NCBI GenBank assembly: GCA_963921935.1
Contig: OY998178.1
Location: forward strand, 50,522,951-50,586,950
Length of the DNA: 64,000 nucleotides
Origin: Galeruca laticollis
Lineage: Eukaryota > Arthropoda > Insecta > Coleoptera > Chrysomelidae
Direction: 5' to 3'
Shown here: positions 47,227 to 57,600 of the stretch, one piece after another
Numbering within the stretch: position 1 is the first letter of the stretch
Layout of the letters: the number at the start of each line of letters is the position of its first letter
Notes under the pieces: generated by a model
Databases searched by the model: none
Told to the model about the DNA's origin: nothing
The model's input: the letters and a program-made list of their open reading frames with translations, nothing else
Program-made: the position numbers and the translations under genes

Positions 47227-49512
47227 TCACTTAAGAAGACAGTTTATTAGTGGAGAATTCCCTAGATTTAACTGTTCATTGACAACTTCATATTGTGGGT
47301 TTATTAAATGTCTTCTAATTTCCAGTTCTTCAAGGAAATCCAGTTCTTGTTTCTTTTCACAAATATGCAGCACTTCTAGTTCTGTGTTAGGTGTCAATGA
47401 ATGATTGGTGTCAAGTAGATGTTTTGCGTAGTGGGATTTATCTGGTTGTTTTAATCTGTAAGCTCGTAAGTGCTCACTGTATCGTATTTCAAAATTCCTA
47501 AGGGTCTGACCCAAATAGACAGCATTACATTCTGGACATTTGAGTTTATATATACCTGACTTCTTTAATAGTGGTATTTTTGTTTTTACATTTAACAATT
47601 TTGTACTAACGTTACTTTCTGTTTTAAAAGAAATTGTTGCATTCGTTGCTGAAGATATTATCTTTGAAATATTATTAGAAATATTTCCTGCATATGTGAT
47701 GGTTTCATAAGTTTTAATTTCATCAGCTTGCTTAGGATATATTAGTTGTAATGCCACTTTTTTCTCTTTTTTACTAATTAGTTTATTTATCATATCTAAT
47801 GGATAACCGTTAGATGTTGCTATTTGTCTAATTGTATTAATCTCTCTATCAAAATTACATTTGTTCATAGGAACTGAAAAAGCTCTATGTATCATTGAAT
47901 TATATGCTGCTAGTCTGTGTGAGACAGGGTGGTTAGAATTGAATGGAATTGTCACATCAGTCTGTGTTGGTTTTCGGTAAATTGAATAATCAAGTACATT
48001 ATTAACTCTTTGAATTTTTAAATCAAGAAAATTGATTGAGCTATTTTCTTCAATTTCTAATGTAAATTTAATTTTCGGGTGTAAATTATTGATGTGGTTG
48101 AAAAACACATCTAATTGTCGCTCACTACCCATAAAACAAGCTAATATGTCATCCACATATCTATACCAAAATAAAATATTTTTCGAAATATTACTTTCAA
48201 AGATCTTTCTTTCTAAATTGTCCATAAAAATGTTTGCTAAAATAGGTGATATAGGGCTTCCCATTGGTAAACCTTCATTTTGAATATATATCTTATTGTC
48301 AAAAGTGAAATAATTCTGATTAATGCATACATCAAATAAATTAAGTATATCTGATATTATTCCTGGATTAATATTTTTATCTTCTAGTAATTTTCTTACA
48401 AGTATTAGACATTCTTTAGGAGGAATTTTAGTAAACATATTAGTTACATCGAACGATATGAGTTTATAGTTATCTTGCAAGTGGATTGATTTCAACTTTT
48501 TGATTAGTTCTATTGAATTTCTAATTGAGTACTGAGATTCATATCCGTAAGTATTGAGTATATTGTTGAGCTTTTTTGCCAATATATTATTAGGAGCATT
48601 AACATAAGAGACTACAGGTCTAATTGGTTTCGTTATTTTATGTAATTTAACTGTTCCATATAATTGTGGACAATGAGGATTCTTATGTATGATAGACCTC
48701 TTTTCGTAATCATTTAAAAGATAATTTGAATTATTAACAATATCCCTCACATTATTAGAAAACTTCTTTGTTGGGTCTGCTTTAAGAACTTTTACATCGC
48801 TGGATTCTATAAAGTTATATACTTTGGAATTGTAATTTTCAGTCGTCAAAATGACAGTAGCATTCCCCTTATCGGATTTTGTAACTGTTAGGTTATTGTT
48901 CTCTATCTTCTCTTTTATTGCGTTTAAAACTGAAATGTCATTTTTTGTTTGACGTTTAACTTTTGAAGGTTCAATATTTTTGATTAAATTGGCAATTTTT
49001 AATTTCTCATAAAGAAAATTATTTGAATTAGATTTTAAAGCTATTTCTGACTCTGTAGCTAAAATTTGTTTAATATTATTCGTAAATTTAGGTGGTATGC
49101 TGTACTTTAAACCTTTATTTAAAAATTCTATTTCACTATTTGTAAAATTAGTGTCTGAAAGGTTTTCAAATCGTGGTGCAAAGTGTGTTGGTATGTAGGT
49201 ACTTACAGTTTCATGATGTTTTGAGTATTGAATTTTATGTTGTGTGTGTTCAAGATTCTGTAGCTTCTTTTCTTGTTTCTTAAATTTCATATGCTTCATA
49301 GTGCTGATATTTTCTCTAATTTTGTCATCCAAACAGTCAAATTCTACTGGATGTAATTGGAATGTGAGTTCTGAATGTACAACTTTTATGTAGTTGTCTA
49401 AGGAGTCTCTAACTTTGAACCATTTCTTACATTCAGATTTTATCCAAACTCGTTGAGCACATTTTATAGCTTTTTGTGCTTGTGGTGTTTTAGTGTGACA
49501 TTCTATATTCAC
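47227..49512 (-). CDS. PLE polyprotein: reverse transcriptase and GIY-YIG endonuclease, intact
   Basis: A 761-residue frame without stop or frameshift, a usual length for Penelope-like proteins. The N-terminal ~250 residues are Lys/Asn-rich, followed by SDKGNATVIL. The RT core has QLYGTVKLHKITKPIRPVVS (near residue 285), SFDVTNMFTKIPP with catalytic Asp355, GLPMGSPISPILANIFM, and YRYVDDIL with the YVDD box at residues 452-455, then FTLEIEENSSINFLDL and YRKPTQTD. The C-terminal GIY-YIG domain begins GIYKLKCPEC at about residue 653, with AVYLGQT, the Arg in FEIRYSEH and the Glu in EELEIRRHL. Reverse transcription would be primed at nicks made by the nuclease. All key residues are present, so this copy is young or still selected. 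Confidence 0.92.
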   Translation of the reverse strand: MNIECHTKTPQAQKAIKCAQRVWIKSECKKWFKVRDSLDNYIKVVHSELTFQLHPVEFDCLDDKIRENISTMKHMKFKKQEKKLQNLEHTQHKIQYSKHHETVSTYIPTHFAPRFENLSDTNFTNSEIEFLNKGLKYSIPPKFTNNIKQILATESEIALKSNSNNFLYEKLKIANLIKNIEPSKVKRQTKNDISVLNAIKEKIENNNLTVTKSDKGNATVILTTENYNSKVYNFIESSDVKVLKADPTKKFSNNVRDIVNNSNYLLNDYEKRSIIHKNPHCPQLYGTVKLHKITKPIRPVVSYVNAPNNILAKKLNNILNTYGYESQYSIRNSIELIKKLKSIHLQDNYKLISFDVTNMFTKIPPKECLILVRKLLEDKNINPGIISDILNLFDVCINQNYFTFDNKIYIQNEGLPMGSPISPILANIFMDNLERKIFESNISKNILFWYRYVDDILACFMGSERQLDVFFNHINNLHPKIKFTLEIEENSSINFLDLKIQRVNNVLDYSIYRKPTQTDVTIPFNSNHPVSHRLAAYNSMIHRAFSVPMNKCNFDREINTIRQIATSNGYPLDMINKLISKKEKKVALQLIYPKQADEIKTYETITYAGNISNNISKIISSATNATISFKTESNVSTKLLNVKTKIPLLKKSGIYKLKCPECNAVYLGQTLRNFEIRYSEHLRAYRLKQPDKSHYAKHLLDTNHSLTPNTELEVLHICEKKQELDFLEELEIRRHLINPQYEVVNEQLNLGNSPLINCLLK

Positions 49513-49640
49513 ATAATTTGGTATTACCTTTTTTTTTAAGGCATTCTTGGTTAAACCAAATGTTTTGTGATGCTTTGTAACGTTTTTGTAGTAACTTCTG
49601 GTACAGTCGGGTCAAATCTTCTCTCGAAGATTTTTTAATG

Positions 49641-49925
49641 AAATTTTTGTCATTTTTGGGGAATTTTCAGTTTGTTAGCACGATACAGCCTCCAGAGTGT
49701 ATACAAGTAACCAATTTTATGATTGAATAATGTTCAAGGCGTCTCACAGATGTACCCTATTAATTTTTAGCTGACTAGAAGGAGTACAGCGGGTCCTATA
49801 AATCTAGACATACTACATTTTTGGTTATTTTTGGAGAAATTTCGGTTTGTTAGCACGATAAATCCCCCGAAGTGTATGCAAGTGACAATTTTATGATAGA
49901 ATATTGTTCAGGGCCACAGAAGCGG
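49641..49925. repeat. ~172-bp repeat units 3 and 4 (right of PLE)
   Basis: GTTAGCACGATA at 49674 and 49849; the sequence to 49925 matches 23050-23350. Confidence 0.8.
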
Positions 49926-50936
49926 AAAAGTTAGTTTCAATCTTTTTTTGTCACTATTCTGTTCTTCAATTTTGGCTGGGCTGGATATTTAATCTTTTAT
50001 CCACGCTGATATGGTCCTCATAGAAAGTCCTAACGTATTGCAAATCAACAGCTTACCAACCCTAATTTCTTCGCTTTTGTTTTTACGAAAATACTTATAC
50101 AAATTTGTCCTTTGGCTAACTTCTGGATCCTTTCTATGCCTCGAACTTTTCGTTTTATTCTTCAAGACTTTTGCAGAAATGTAGATCTTCTTTTCAGGCC
50201 ACGATAGGGACCAAAATTTCGCGAAAATTGACTTTCGCTTTTCATCCGTCAACTTGTAACACTGATTTGCTATTTCTTTACCGGTTTTCAATGGTTTATT
50301 TCCTTTCCTTTTTTGTGTAACTTCTTCACTGGAATCATTATTTTCTTCATCAGAATGTTGTTCCCCATCATCGTCGAATTGATATGTAGGGTCATTGTTT
50401 TCATTATCTACTTCTTCTGGATGATTTGTTGCATCTTCATCATTATCTTCATTTTTAATAATTCCTTCTCGTTGGTTTTTTTTAAATCCGAAAGAATTTC
50501 TGTTGGCAAAGGAATATCGTTTGTTGTATTGGCATTGAGCATCTCATCGGAAAAAATAAAACTATCATAGTTTGTGATAATATTCGTTTGTTCTATGCCG
50601 GATATTATTGCATTGTTTGTTGAAAACGCTGGTTGATATATCGTTGTTTCCCCCTATGCCTAAAATGTTTTGTGGCATGTTAACTTCTTTTTGTAATTCT
50701 GTTAGAGCTGACTTTAGTTTTTCCTCGTTTTCTTCTGCAAAACACTTTTCATTTTCCGCGCTCTTTGTATCAGTATGATTGTCTTGATCTTTTTCTTTGG
50801 ACAGTTTTATTGTCTTGTTTAATTCTACAGAATCACTAGCTAATGTTCCAGAGCTATCGTTAGCTATGTCCTTCAAAGTGTTGGCCGGATGTTTTGTTAA
50901 ACTCAACAGTTTGAAACATCTGCTTCTTCGATCCAT

Positions 50937-51164
50937 AGCTAAAACAAAATACTTGTTTATACCTACCTTTAGCCACAAAGTGTAACGCCACTGGTAAAAA
51001 CGACCTGGTAAAAAAGCGTCCGGTAAAAACGACCCCGGTATTGTTCAAATCTTTGACTAACAAAAAAAGTTCACAGTTCATATCAGTTCACTAGTACTGA
51101 AAATATAAACGAAATGATGGCAGATCTTCCGAGGAATCTGCGAATCTGCTTGAAGAAAATCAGA
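50937..51164. other. Spacer with short GGTAAAAACGACC repeats
   Basis: Four close variants of (T)GGTAAAAA(C/A)G(A/C)C lie at about 50992-51038. Otherwise nothing recognised. Confidence 0.45.
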
Positions 51165-51425
51165 TAGCATTGTACCCGCAGTGGGATTGTATGGTAGAGC
51201 GAATGAATAAGATCATAAGCAAATACTGGTCAAAAGTAATTTCCAGCGAGATTGGGATCTGTATCTTTCTCTCTTTGCAATAGCCTGCAGATTAGCTGTC
51301 AATGATTCAATAGGCCAAATACCCGCAAAGGTTCAGTTAGGGCGTGAATTTAGACTACCCATGGGACTTCGAATTTGGATGCCGACGTGGAGAAGACTTC
51401 GACTTGATCCAGCTACCAAGAAAAA
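51165..51425 (+). pseudogene. Orphan Ty3/gypsy integrase fragment
   Basis: The reading QWDCMVERMNKIISKY, then RDWDLYLSLFAIACRLAVND and SIGQIPAKVQLGREFRLP, corresponds to the end of the integrase core, where the catalytic Glu sits in MVERMN. A frameshift near 51360 leads to the following GCRRGEDFDL block. No LTR or other pol domain adjoins, and the type differs from the element at 23623-28642 (GREFRLP region), so this is a fragment of a different family. Confidence 0.75.
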
Positions 51426-52430
51426 TTTCACTTGACAGGCTTTAGTAATGTGAGCTATGTAAGCAAAGAGCAGGGATGGAGTAGCTGAGACGATTCGCGT
51501 AACAATACTTCACAATATAGAAACATATTGAAAAACATGAAATATTGAAATTATGAATATGTTGCGGAAGAACAGACCTATAGATTTGTAAAATAATTTC
51601 TCTACACTTGATAGAATTCCTTTGTGAACTATAATTGGAATCCTAACTAGTGACTAGCTTGATTATCGTAGTTGCTGTTCATATCTCTTGTGTATTGTGT
51701 TTTATTTATTTGAATACAAGAGCAAATATTTCAAATCAATAACAAACTCCACCATGAATAAATTAGAAGGTTGTTGAAATAATCTTGACTTCGGTAACAA
51801 TAACTGAACAAGTCCTGAATATGGTGAAAACTGCGCAAGAATTGATGGATGAAAAGAAAATGAGAAAAAGCGAATACCTGAGGTATATCATCAGAGGACA
51901 ATACTTAAATTATTATAGCATTCTGTCAACAATTAGAAGGAACAGGAATGTTCTGCCATTTGTTTGGGTATGCTCAAAATAGCTGGTGCATAGCCAATCA
52001 GAGCGCATTTGACGAGGGGGTTATTGGCGCCAAGTTTGAATTGCTAGGAACCAAACTTAAGTCGTATTTTTGTATTTATTTAGCACATGATAATTGTAAC
52101 TTACTTTTTGAATATTATTAGACTGCAAGAAGTAATTCTATTTTTTTGTAAGTTGCAACGTATCTTAACAAAATCTAAATTTTGAAGAATTTGAAACAAA
52201 TACAGATAATAAACTCAACAGTAAAATATTAACCTTAGAAGTAACAAGTTTTTGTTTGTATCTTAGCTACTTATATTACTAAAAATGTACTGGCCATTTT
52301 AAAATGCCTAGGATAATTGCTTGATAAGGATTGTAATAAATAAAAATGGGACAGAAAAAGAATACCTAAATATTTTATTCAATCGAAAGGATGAATAATT
52401 ATTACAACATGAAATTAACTTCGTAGAATC
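51426..52430. other. No gene recognised
   Basis: A plus-strand frame at 51785-51982 (MRKSEYLRYIIRGQYLN, RRNRNVLPFVW) faintly recalls the C-terminal tail of some LINE proteins, but the evidence is too weak for a call. Confidence 0.35.
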
Positions 52431-52499
52431 TACTCATATTACTGTTTTAAATGAAGCTAACTGTTTCTAGATAATTTCACAATACATTGATAAAATGTT

Positions 52500-52572
52500 A
52501 AAAATTCGAAGAAATTTGACAATTGTTTCGATATTAGTTACATATCATCGTCATAATGAAAGAAGTTGCATT
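52500..52572 (-). ncRNA. Hammerhead-ribozyme-like motif, third PLE copy
   Basis: The minus strand reads ATGACGA (52548-52554) in place of CTGACGA, one extra base, stem II GATAT/ATATC, then GAAAC, minimal stem III ACAA/TTGT and the GTC site (52518-52520). Stem II is 5 bp here against 4 bp in the 46.9-kb copy, with different loop bases. The changed first core base would weaken or abolish cleavage. Confidence 0.55.
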
Positions 52573-52818
52573 TCATTTGATGCCTACCTGATGTTTAATA
52601 ATTATTTTTGGCTAGACCAAGAAGTGACCTACCTCGTGATTGACTCAATATATGTTAATTGAAAAAGTAAGAAGTATGATATTACAAATATTAAAGTTTA
52701 GATATTGTTAGCCCTATGGGGAAATCCTAGATATCTTTTTCCCAATTAAGATCAGTATAACTGTGCAATTATATAGAATAACAGGAAAACTATATCTGCT
52801 AATCTTTACAATTATCAC

Positions 52819-53127
52819 TTAACAGGACAGTTTAAAAGTAGAGAACTCCCTAGATACATCTGTTCATTGACAACTTGATATTGTGGGTTCCTTAAGTGTC
52901 CTCTAATTTCTAATTATTCAAGGAAATCCAGTTCTTGTTTCCTATCACAAACATGCAGCACTTCTAGTTCTGTGTCAAGTGTCAATGGAGGTTTGGTGTC
53001 AAGTAAATGTTTTGCAAAGTGGGCTTTATCTGGTTGTTCTAATATGTTTGCTCGTAAGTGTTCACTGTATCTTATTTCCAAATTTCTGAGGGTTTGACCC
53101 AAATAGACAGCATCACATTCTGGACAT
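52819..53127 (-). pseudogene. Third Penelope-like fragment: GIY-YIG end
   Basis: The minus strand from 53127 begins inside the GIY-YIG domain (CPEC-AVYMGQTLRNLEIRYSEHL), continues with AKHLLDT and ELDFLE, has an in-frame TAA at 52914-52916 where the intact copy has Glu, and ends NCPVK then TAA (52819-52821). It matches the C-terminal ~100 residues of the intact PLE. The matching 3' region continues to about 52430. The 5' truncation falls directly against the LINE reverse transcriptase at 53131, so one element inserted into, or truncated, the other. Confidence 0.85.
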
Positions 53128-54628
53128 GAGGACCATATCGTATGCTTTGGTGATGTCCATGAATATTGATATGCATTCTTGTTTATTGACTAGTCCTTCG
53201 CTGATTTAGGATTCTAGGTATATCAAATTATCAGCTATTTTGCACCTATTTTGGCGAAACCAGCTTTGTTCTTGTATAAATAAGTTATTTTGTTCTAGTA
53301 CCCAGAGCAGTCTATGATTGATAATTTTTTCCTTAATTTTGCATATAACGTTAGTTAAAGATATAGGACGATATGGTTTTGTTCTTGCTTTGTCGGATTA
53401 GAGAAATGGAATTATCACGGCTTCGCGCCAGCTTGAAGGAAAGACTTTATTACTCCAAATGTAGTTGTATAGTTTTAATAGGTAATTTTTGGTGATATCT
53501 GACAGTTTTTGTAGAAATACTACAGGTATTTGATCTGGACCAGGAGCAGTATGTTTTTGTGATCCCAGAGCATCATAAAGTTCTGTTAGGCTGAACATGC
53601 TGCTGATAGGGGTCTGTTTCTGTTTCAGTAAAATCTTTTGATTTCTGTTCATCGATATTTTATATATTCTGTATAAATGTGGGATCAGAGTTTGAATCAT
53701 TAAAGTTTTGTTCATATGTAAGGCTAATGTTTCTGCTATTTCAATTGGATTTGTGATTATTGTGTGTTATTTTCAGATAAGAACGACATTCTTGGGGATT
53801 GTTCTGTTCCAGACAATTGGCTATTTTACCAAAGTAAGGATGGTAAAGTTGAAGATGTTATCGTAGATACGAATTTATTCCATGACTCTTGCCTCCTCTT
53901 TTCCATAATATATCTTGCTGGAGCTTTTTGTTTTTCATATTCAATTAAATTTTCTATTGTCTTATTCCGTTTAAATTTGTTAAAAGCGGATTTGTATGTT
54001 CTATTGGCATTTTCACACTCTTTGTTCCACCAAGGTAGCGGTTTGTGGTTTATTAATATTTTAGTATATCCTATGTGTGTTATTACTGCTTCTATGACAA
54101 TGGATCTAAAGGTTTCTACAAGATTATCTGCGTTTAAAATTGGCATTTCTTTCATAATATTAATCTTAGCTTCAATTGTTTCACTGAATTTTTCCCAATT
54201 ATCATTTTTTAGGTGCCATATTGCGTTTGGTGAGCTATTACTCTCATAGTATTTTGATGCATATGAAATCCTTATGGGAAAATGAGAAAATACTTCCAAA
54301 TAAGTATGGTATTACATCCAACGTTAATGTGGGAGCTAAAACTGGTTTGCATAAGGTGATATCTATGGCTGAGCTGGTGCCTGTATGTATGTCGAGTCTT
54401 GTGGGTCTTCCGTCATTTGAGATGTTAAGATTTAGAAAGTTTATCACCTTTTCTGTGGATTTAGATGTGGCATTAATGTGGTTTGATCCCCAAAGGGGAA
54501 TGTGAGCGTTGAAATCTCCTAAAATTAATCGTGGACTTGGAATATTTTTTATAACTTGTTCTAGTTCTGACATATCAACGATTTGGTTTAAAGGTATGTA
54601 TATCGAGGCTATATATATCGAGGCTATG

Positions 54629-54633
<5 letters not shown>

Positions 54634-54671
<38 letters not shown>
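54634..54671. repeat. (TA)n tract at the PLE/LINE junction
   Basis: Alternating TA directly next to the left PLE arm. Confidence 0.9.
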
Positions 54672-54675
<4 letters not shown>

Positions 54676-55304
54676 TTATTACTTTGGATTTTTCTTTTGG
54701 GTATAGGTTTCGTTGAAAAAATACGACGTTCTTATAACGTTTCGCCTATCATACTAGGCTTTTTCAAAATATTTTTTTATTATGTTCGAAATACCTACAA
54801 GTAATAGAAATTAAAACATGTTAGCTCACAACAAGGACATTAAACAATTAAAACATTAAAACATTAAAAATTATAACAGTTTCACATGTACGAATAAAAT
54901 CTCTAAATTAAGTTTTATAGTGGTACGTACCTCGATGTTTGCATGTTTACGTTGAAATACTGAATAGAAAAGCAGAAGGCTCTATTATTGTTTTTGTTTT
55001 TTCTACTTAAAATATGTGTTCAGGTTTTTGTTTGTTGGTTTTCAATTTTGTAAGAGTAAGGTGTATATCAATTAACAAAACAGAACAATACAAGGTGGTC
55101 ACAAATAGAAATAATAGTTATTGGCTGTTTATACTATTAAATTATGATAAATATGACTTAGATGACTCGTGTCTTGTTTATCATTAACTGTAAGATGTTC
55201 TTTTTTATGTATATCATTTCCTTCATAAGCAATTTTTGGTAATTGCTCTCTTACGTTAGAATTTCAGTGTTTGAGAAGTCAAATTCATGTTTTTCGCTGG
55301 ATTC
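54672..55304 (-). repeat. PLE arm (3' side)
   Basis: Inverted copy of 56881-57508. Contains the end of the GIY-YIG coding text and the hammerhead-like motif. Confidence 0.85.
54716..54778 (-). ncRNA. Hammerhead-like motif in the 3'-side PLE arm
   Basis: Same motif as at 57401-57462 on the other strand; the stem II loop reads GTATGA here against CTATGA there, while all stem bases are kept. Confidence 0.5.
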
Positions 55305-56942
55305 GTGCTTGTGTAACGCTGTTGAGGCATTTTTAGTGTATTTAGCCTACTGTTGAGGTATTGTGTTGTCATGCCAATGTACTTTTTGGGTCAATTTAAG
55401 CACGGTATTGAATAAACGACATTCGATTTCATTTTCGTTGGAACTTCACTTTTCAATGATGTGAACAAGGACGATAATAAATGTTGTGCTTTGTGACATA
55501 CAATGATATCATGCTTACCTAAAATATATTTCATTTTTTCCAATAATTCTGCTGTGTAGGGCATAGCAATATATTTTTTTATGTTTTTTTATTTATTTGT
55601 ACTCCATCTGGCATGCCACTATTATATAATTTGTGTGTACGTTGCCTTACAATTCTAACTATTAATTTTGTAGGGAAACCATTTTCATAAAGAACCTTTT
55701 TTACTTTCTTTATGACCTCAAATCTGTATTCAGGAGATGTTAGAGTTAGCGCTCTATCAGCTAAATTTATGATAACACTGTTTTTTTGCAAATTTGGGTG
55801 GTGGGAATTGTAATTTAGGTAGCGACCCGACCATGTGTTTTTGGTATACCATTTTGTTGTGGGCTTATCGCTGTCTTCTTGTCGTATGATTGTCATGTCT
55901 AAGAAATCAATTTTTAGTTCAATTTCCATTTCTGAAGTGAACTGAAGTTTGGTATGAAAATTATTAAACTCGTTTAGAATTTTGTCAATTTGATTTTCTG
56001 GTACGGCAGTGATGCAATCGTCAACGTATCTTTTAAAAAATAGTATGGGGATATTGGTGTTGCTCAGAACCTTCTCTTCTAAGTACTCCATGACAAGTTG
56101 TGCTACAGTTGAAGATATTGGAGAGCCCATTGCACAACCATCTAACTGTTGGTAAAATTTGTTCTTATGTTGAAAATAATTGCAGTTCAGTGTTAGATTT
56201 AACGCTTCAATAAACATGTCTTGGTTAAGGGTTGTATATTCTTTTAGGGAGTTCCATTTTTCTTTATAGACTTTGGTCAGTAATTCGTTCGAGATATTAG
56301 TATATAAGGATACCACGTCTAATGAAATTAGTTTGTATCTGTTCGGTATTTTTGTTGTGTTAATAAACTCCTTGAAGCTAAAAGAATCTTTAATATAGTA
56401 GTTATTTTTGCAAGTTATTTTTGATAGACAGTTACTTAAATACTTGGACAATCTATAAAAAGGTGACTGAATAGATGAAACTATAGGTCTTAATGGAGTA
56501 CCTGGTTTGTGCAGTTTCGGCAACCCGTAAATTTTTGGCGCTACTGCATTGTGAATCATTAACTTTTTTGCCTCATTCTCAGAAATAAGTTCTTTAGATA
56601 AAAAAATTTTTATTAGTATGTTATTTTTTTCTTGGTATGTTTTTGTCGGATCGTTGCGTAATTTTTTGTAAGTTTGGTTGTCAGAAAGCAAACTATCCAT
56701 TTTAGTTTCGTATTCATTATAACAGTTTTATTACTTTTATCAGGATCCAAAACAGTAATATCTGGTTTATTTTTAATAAAATGTTTGGCTCTGTTAATTT
56801 GTTTGTTGACTTTTAGTTGAAATTTATTAGTTTTTGTATTTTTGTGTCTAATTTTGATTTTGTGGTTAGTAATTAGATTAGAATCCAGCAAAAAACATGA
56901 ATTTGACTTCTCAAACACTGAAATTCTAACGCAAGAGAGCAA
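55250..56942 (-). pseudogene. PLE reverse transcriptase with broken GIY-YIG end
   Basis: The N-terminal part (56900-56700; PDITVLDPDKSNKTVIMN) joins by a frameshift near 56700 to a 373-codon open frame (56700-55579). This holds KIYGLPKLHKPGTPLRPIVS, KLISLDVVSLYTNIS (first catalytic Asp), LDGCAMGSPISSTVAQLVM, FFKRYVDDCITAVP (YVDD box) and KIDFLDMTIIR, then the C-terminal RT part. Past the stop at 55579, shifted frames give VVYSIPCLN, KKYIGMTTQYLNSRL and EFDFSNTEI, the GIY-YIG domain (about 55440-55250). The last part recurs on the plus strand at 56881-57057 in the inverted arm. RT motifs are complete; the nuclease end is frameshifted. Confidence 0.85.
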
Positions 56943-57508
56943 TTACCAAAAATTGCTTATGAAAGAAATGATATACATAAAAAAAGAACATCTTGCAGTT
57001 AATGATAAACAAGACACGAGTCATCTAAGTCATATTTATCATAATTTAATAGTATAAACAGCCAATAACTATTATTTCTATTTGTGACCACCTTGTATTG
57101 TTCTGTTTTGTTAATTGATATACACCTTACTCTTACAAAATTGAAAACCAGCAAACAAAAACCTGAACACATATTTTAAGTAGAAAAAACAAAAACAATA
57201 ATAGAGCCTTCTGCTTTTCCATTCAGTATTTCAGCGTAAACATGTAAACATCGAGGTACGTACAACTATAAAACTTAATTTAGAGATTTTATTCGTACAT
57301 GTGAAACTGTTCCAATTTTTAATGTTTTAATTGTTTAATGTCCTTGTTGTGAGCCAACATGTTTTGATTTCTTTTACTTGTAGGTATTTCGAACATGATA
57401 AAAAAATATTTTGAAAAAGCCTACTATGATAGGCGAAACGTTATAAGAACGTCGTATTTTTTCAACGAAACCTATACCCAAAAGAAAAATCCAAAATAAT
57501 AAATATAT
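56881..57508 (+). repeat. PLE arm (5' side, inverted)
   Basis: Inverted copy of 54672-55304. A plus-strand frame at 56890-57057 is the backwards copy of the GIY-YIG end and is not a separate gene. Confidence 0.85.
57401..57462 (+). ncRNA. Hammerhead-like motif in the inverted 5'-side PLE arm
   Basis: Stem I AAAAAATAT (57401-57409) pairs with GTATTTTTT (57454-57462). The core reads TTGAAAA (57411-57417) where the consensus is CTGANGA: the first C is T and the G is A, a pair of changes that would keep the core 3-8 contact as U-A. One extra base follows, then stem II GCCTA/TAGGC (57419-57434), GAAA, stem III ACGTT/AACGT with a 5-base loop, and C (57453) before stem I. The layout, including the extra base, matches the motif of the other PLE family. 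Activity is unproven. Confidence 0.45.
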
Positions 57509-57531
57509 ACAATGGTTTAAGAATTGCTACA

Positions 57532-57541
57532 AATATATATA

Positions 57542-57597
<56 letters not shown>
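57532..57597. repeat. (TA)n tract at the other PLE/LINE junction
   Basis: Alternating TA; the PLE arm and the (TA)n are separated by about 22 bp of other sequence. Confidence 0.9.

Positions 57598-57600
<3 letters not shown>

Larger units (their letters stand above)
46862..49640 (-). mobile_element. Penelope-like element, near full length
   Basis: It interrupts the third ~172-bp unit of the surrounding element. Minus-strand order: about 130 bp of 5' leader, the 761-codon ORF, and ~370 bp of 3' region with a hammerhead-like motif. Its 3' region recurs at 22209-22520 and 52430-52818, next to fragments of the same protein. No inverted arms are present, unlike the PLE at 54672-57508. Confidence 0.85.
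46340..49931. mobile_element. Second copy of the 172-bp-repeat TIR element, split by a PLE
   Basis: The ends ACTTTTCCACC (46340) and GCGGAAAAGT (49931) match the copy at 22597-23358. Repeat units begin at 46535, 46704, 49674 and 49849; without the PLE (about 46862-49640) this gives the same four-unit element of roughly 0.8 kb. It lies inside the Sola-like gene between the blocks ending near 49935 and resuming near 46335, so it is the first of two insertion layers there. Confidence 0.75.
43390..50936 (-). pseudogene. Sola-like DDE transposase broken by two large insertions
   Basis: Read on the minus strand from 50936 (MDRRSRCFKLLSLTKH): an acidic/Ser-rich N-terminus with a frameshift near 50565, then CYKLTDEKRKSIFAKFWSL and RHRKDPEVSQRTNLYKYF (50260-50080) and NTLGLSMRTISAWIKD (to about 49989). 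After the first insertion come FCEELPKLESNYCRKSS (about 46300), FKDLNLALFLPKKDECDVC (46134-46070), VFTMDLQSVLL (about 45970), VSALYYRTKLIVHNFTVFDL and FLWHEGQGELSAN (about 45835). After the second insertion come QKHLEKCYTQMECDSMHSTI (about 43735-43675), NLPADYVSLCKLARKKPRPYE, and the tail to 43390. Acidic candidates are MDLQS, SDGC and the Glu in STIER; this is inference. The DQN-like segment after SDGC is deleted. Distinct from the copy at 8374-12147. Confidence 0.8.
54672..57508 (-). mobile_element. Second type of Penelope-like element with ~620-bp inverted arms
   Basis: The left arm (54672-55304) and right arm (56881-57508) are inverted copies of high similarity, meeting on both sides (TA)n tracts (54634-54671 and 57532-57597). 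The body between encodes a minus-strand RT. The left arm carries the 3' end of the coding region and 3' region in normal order; the right arm repeats it backwards at the 5' side, a structure known for Penelope elements. The unit lies within the LINE endonuclease gene, whose reading continues on both sides. Confidence 0.85.

Noticed and set aside
48032..48283. Plus-strand frame opposite the PLE RT core
   Set aside because: Antisense shadow of the intact minus-strand PLE ORF.
51785..51982. Possible LINE C-terminal fragment
   Set aside because: Resemblance to LINE tails is limited to a few residues and no RT lies next to it.
53764..54505. Plus-strand frames with membrane-like segments over the LINE
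   Set aside because: They are antisense to LINE ORF2, whose minus-strand frames carry the endonuclease and RT motifs.
56842..57057. Plus-strand gene with EFDFSNTEILTQE text
   Set aside because: It is the inverted-arm copy of the PLE's own GIY-YIG end, not a separate gene.
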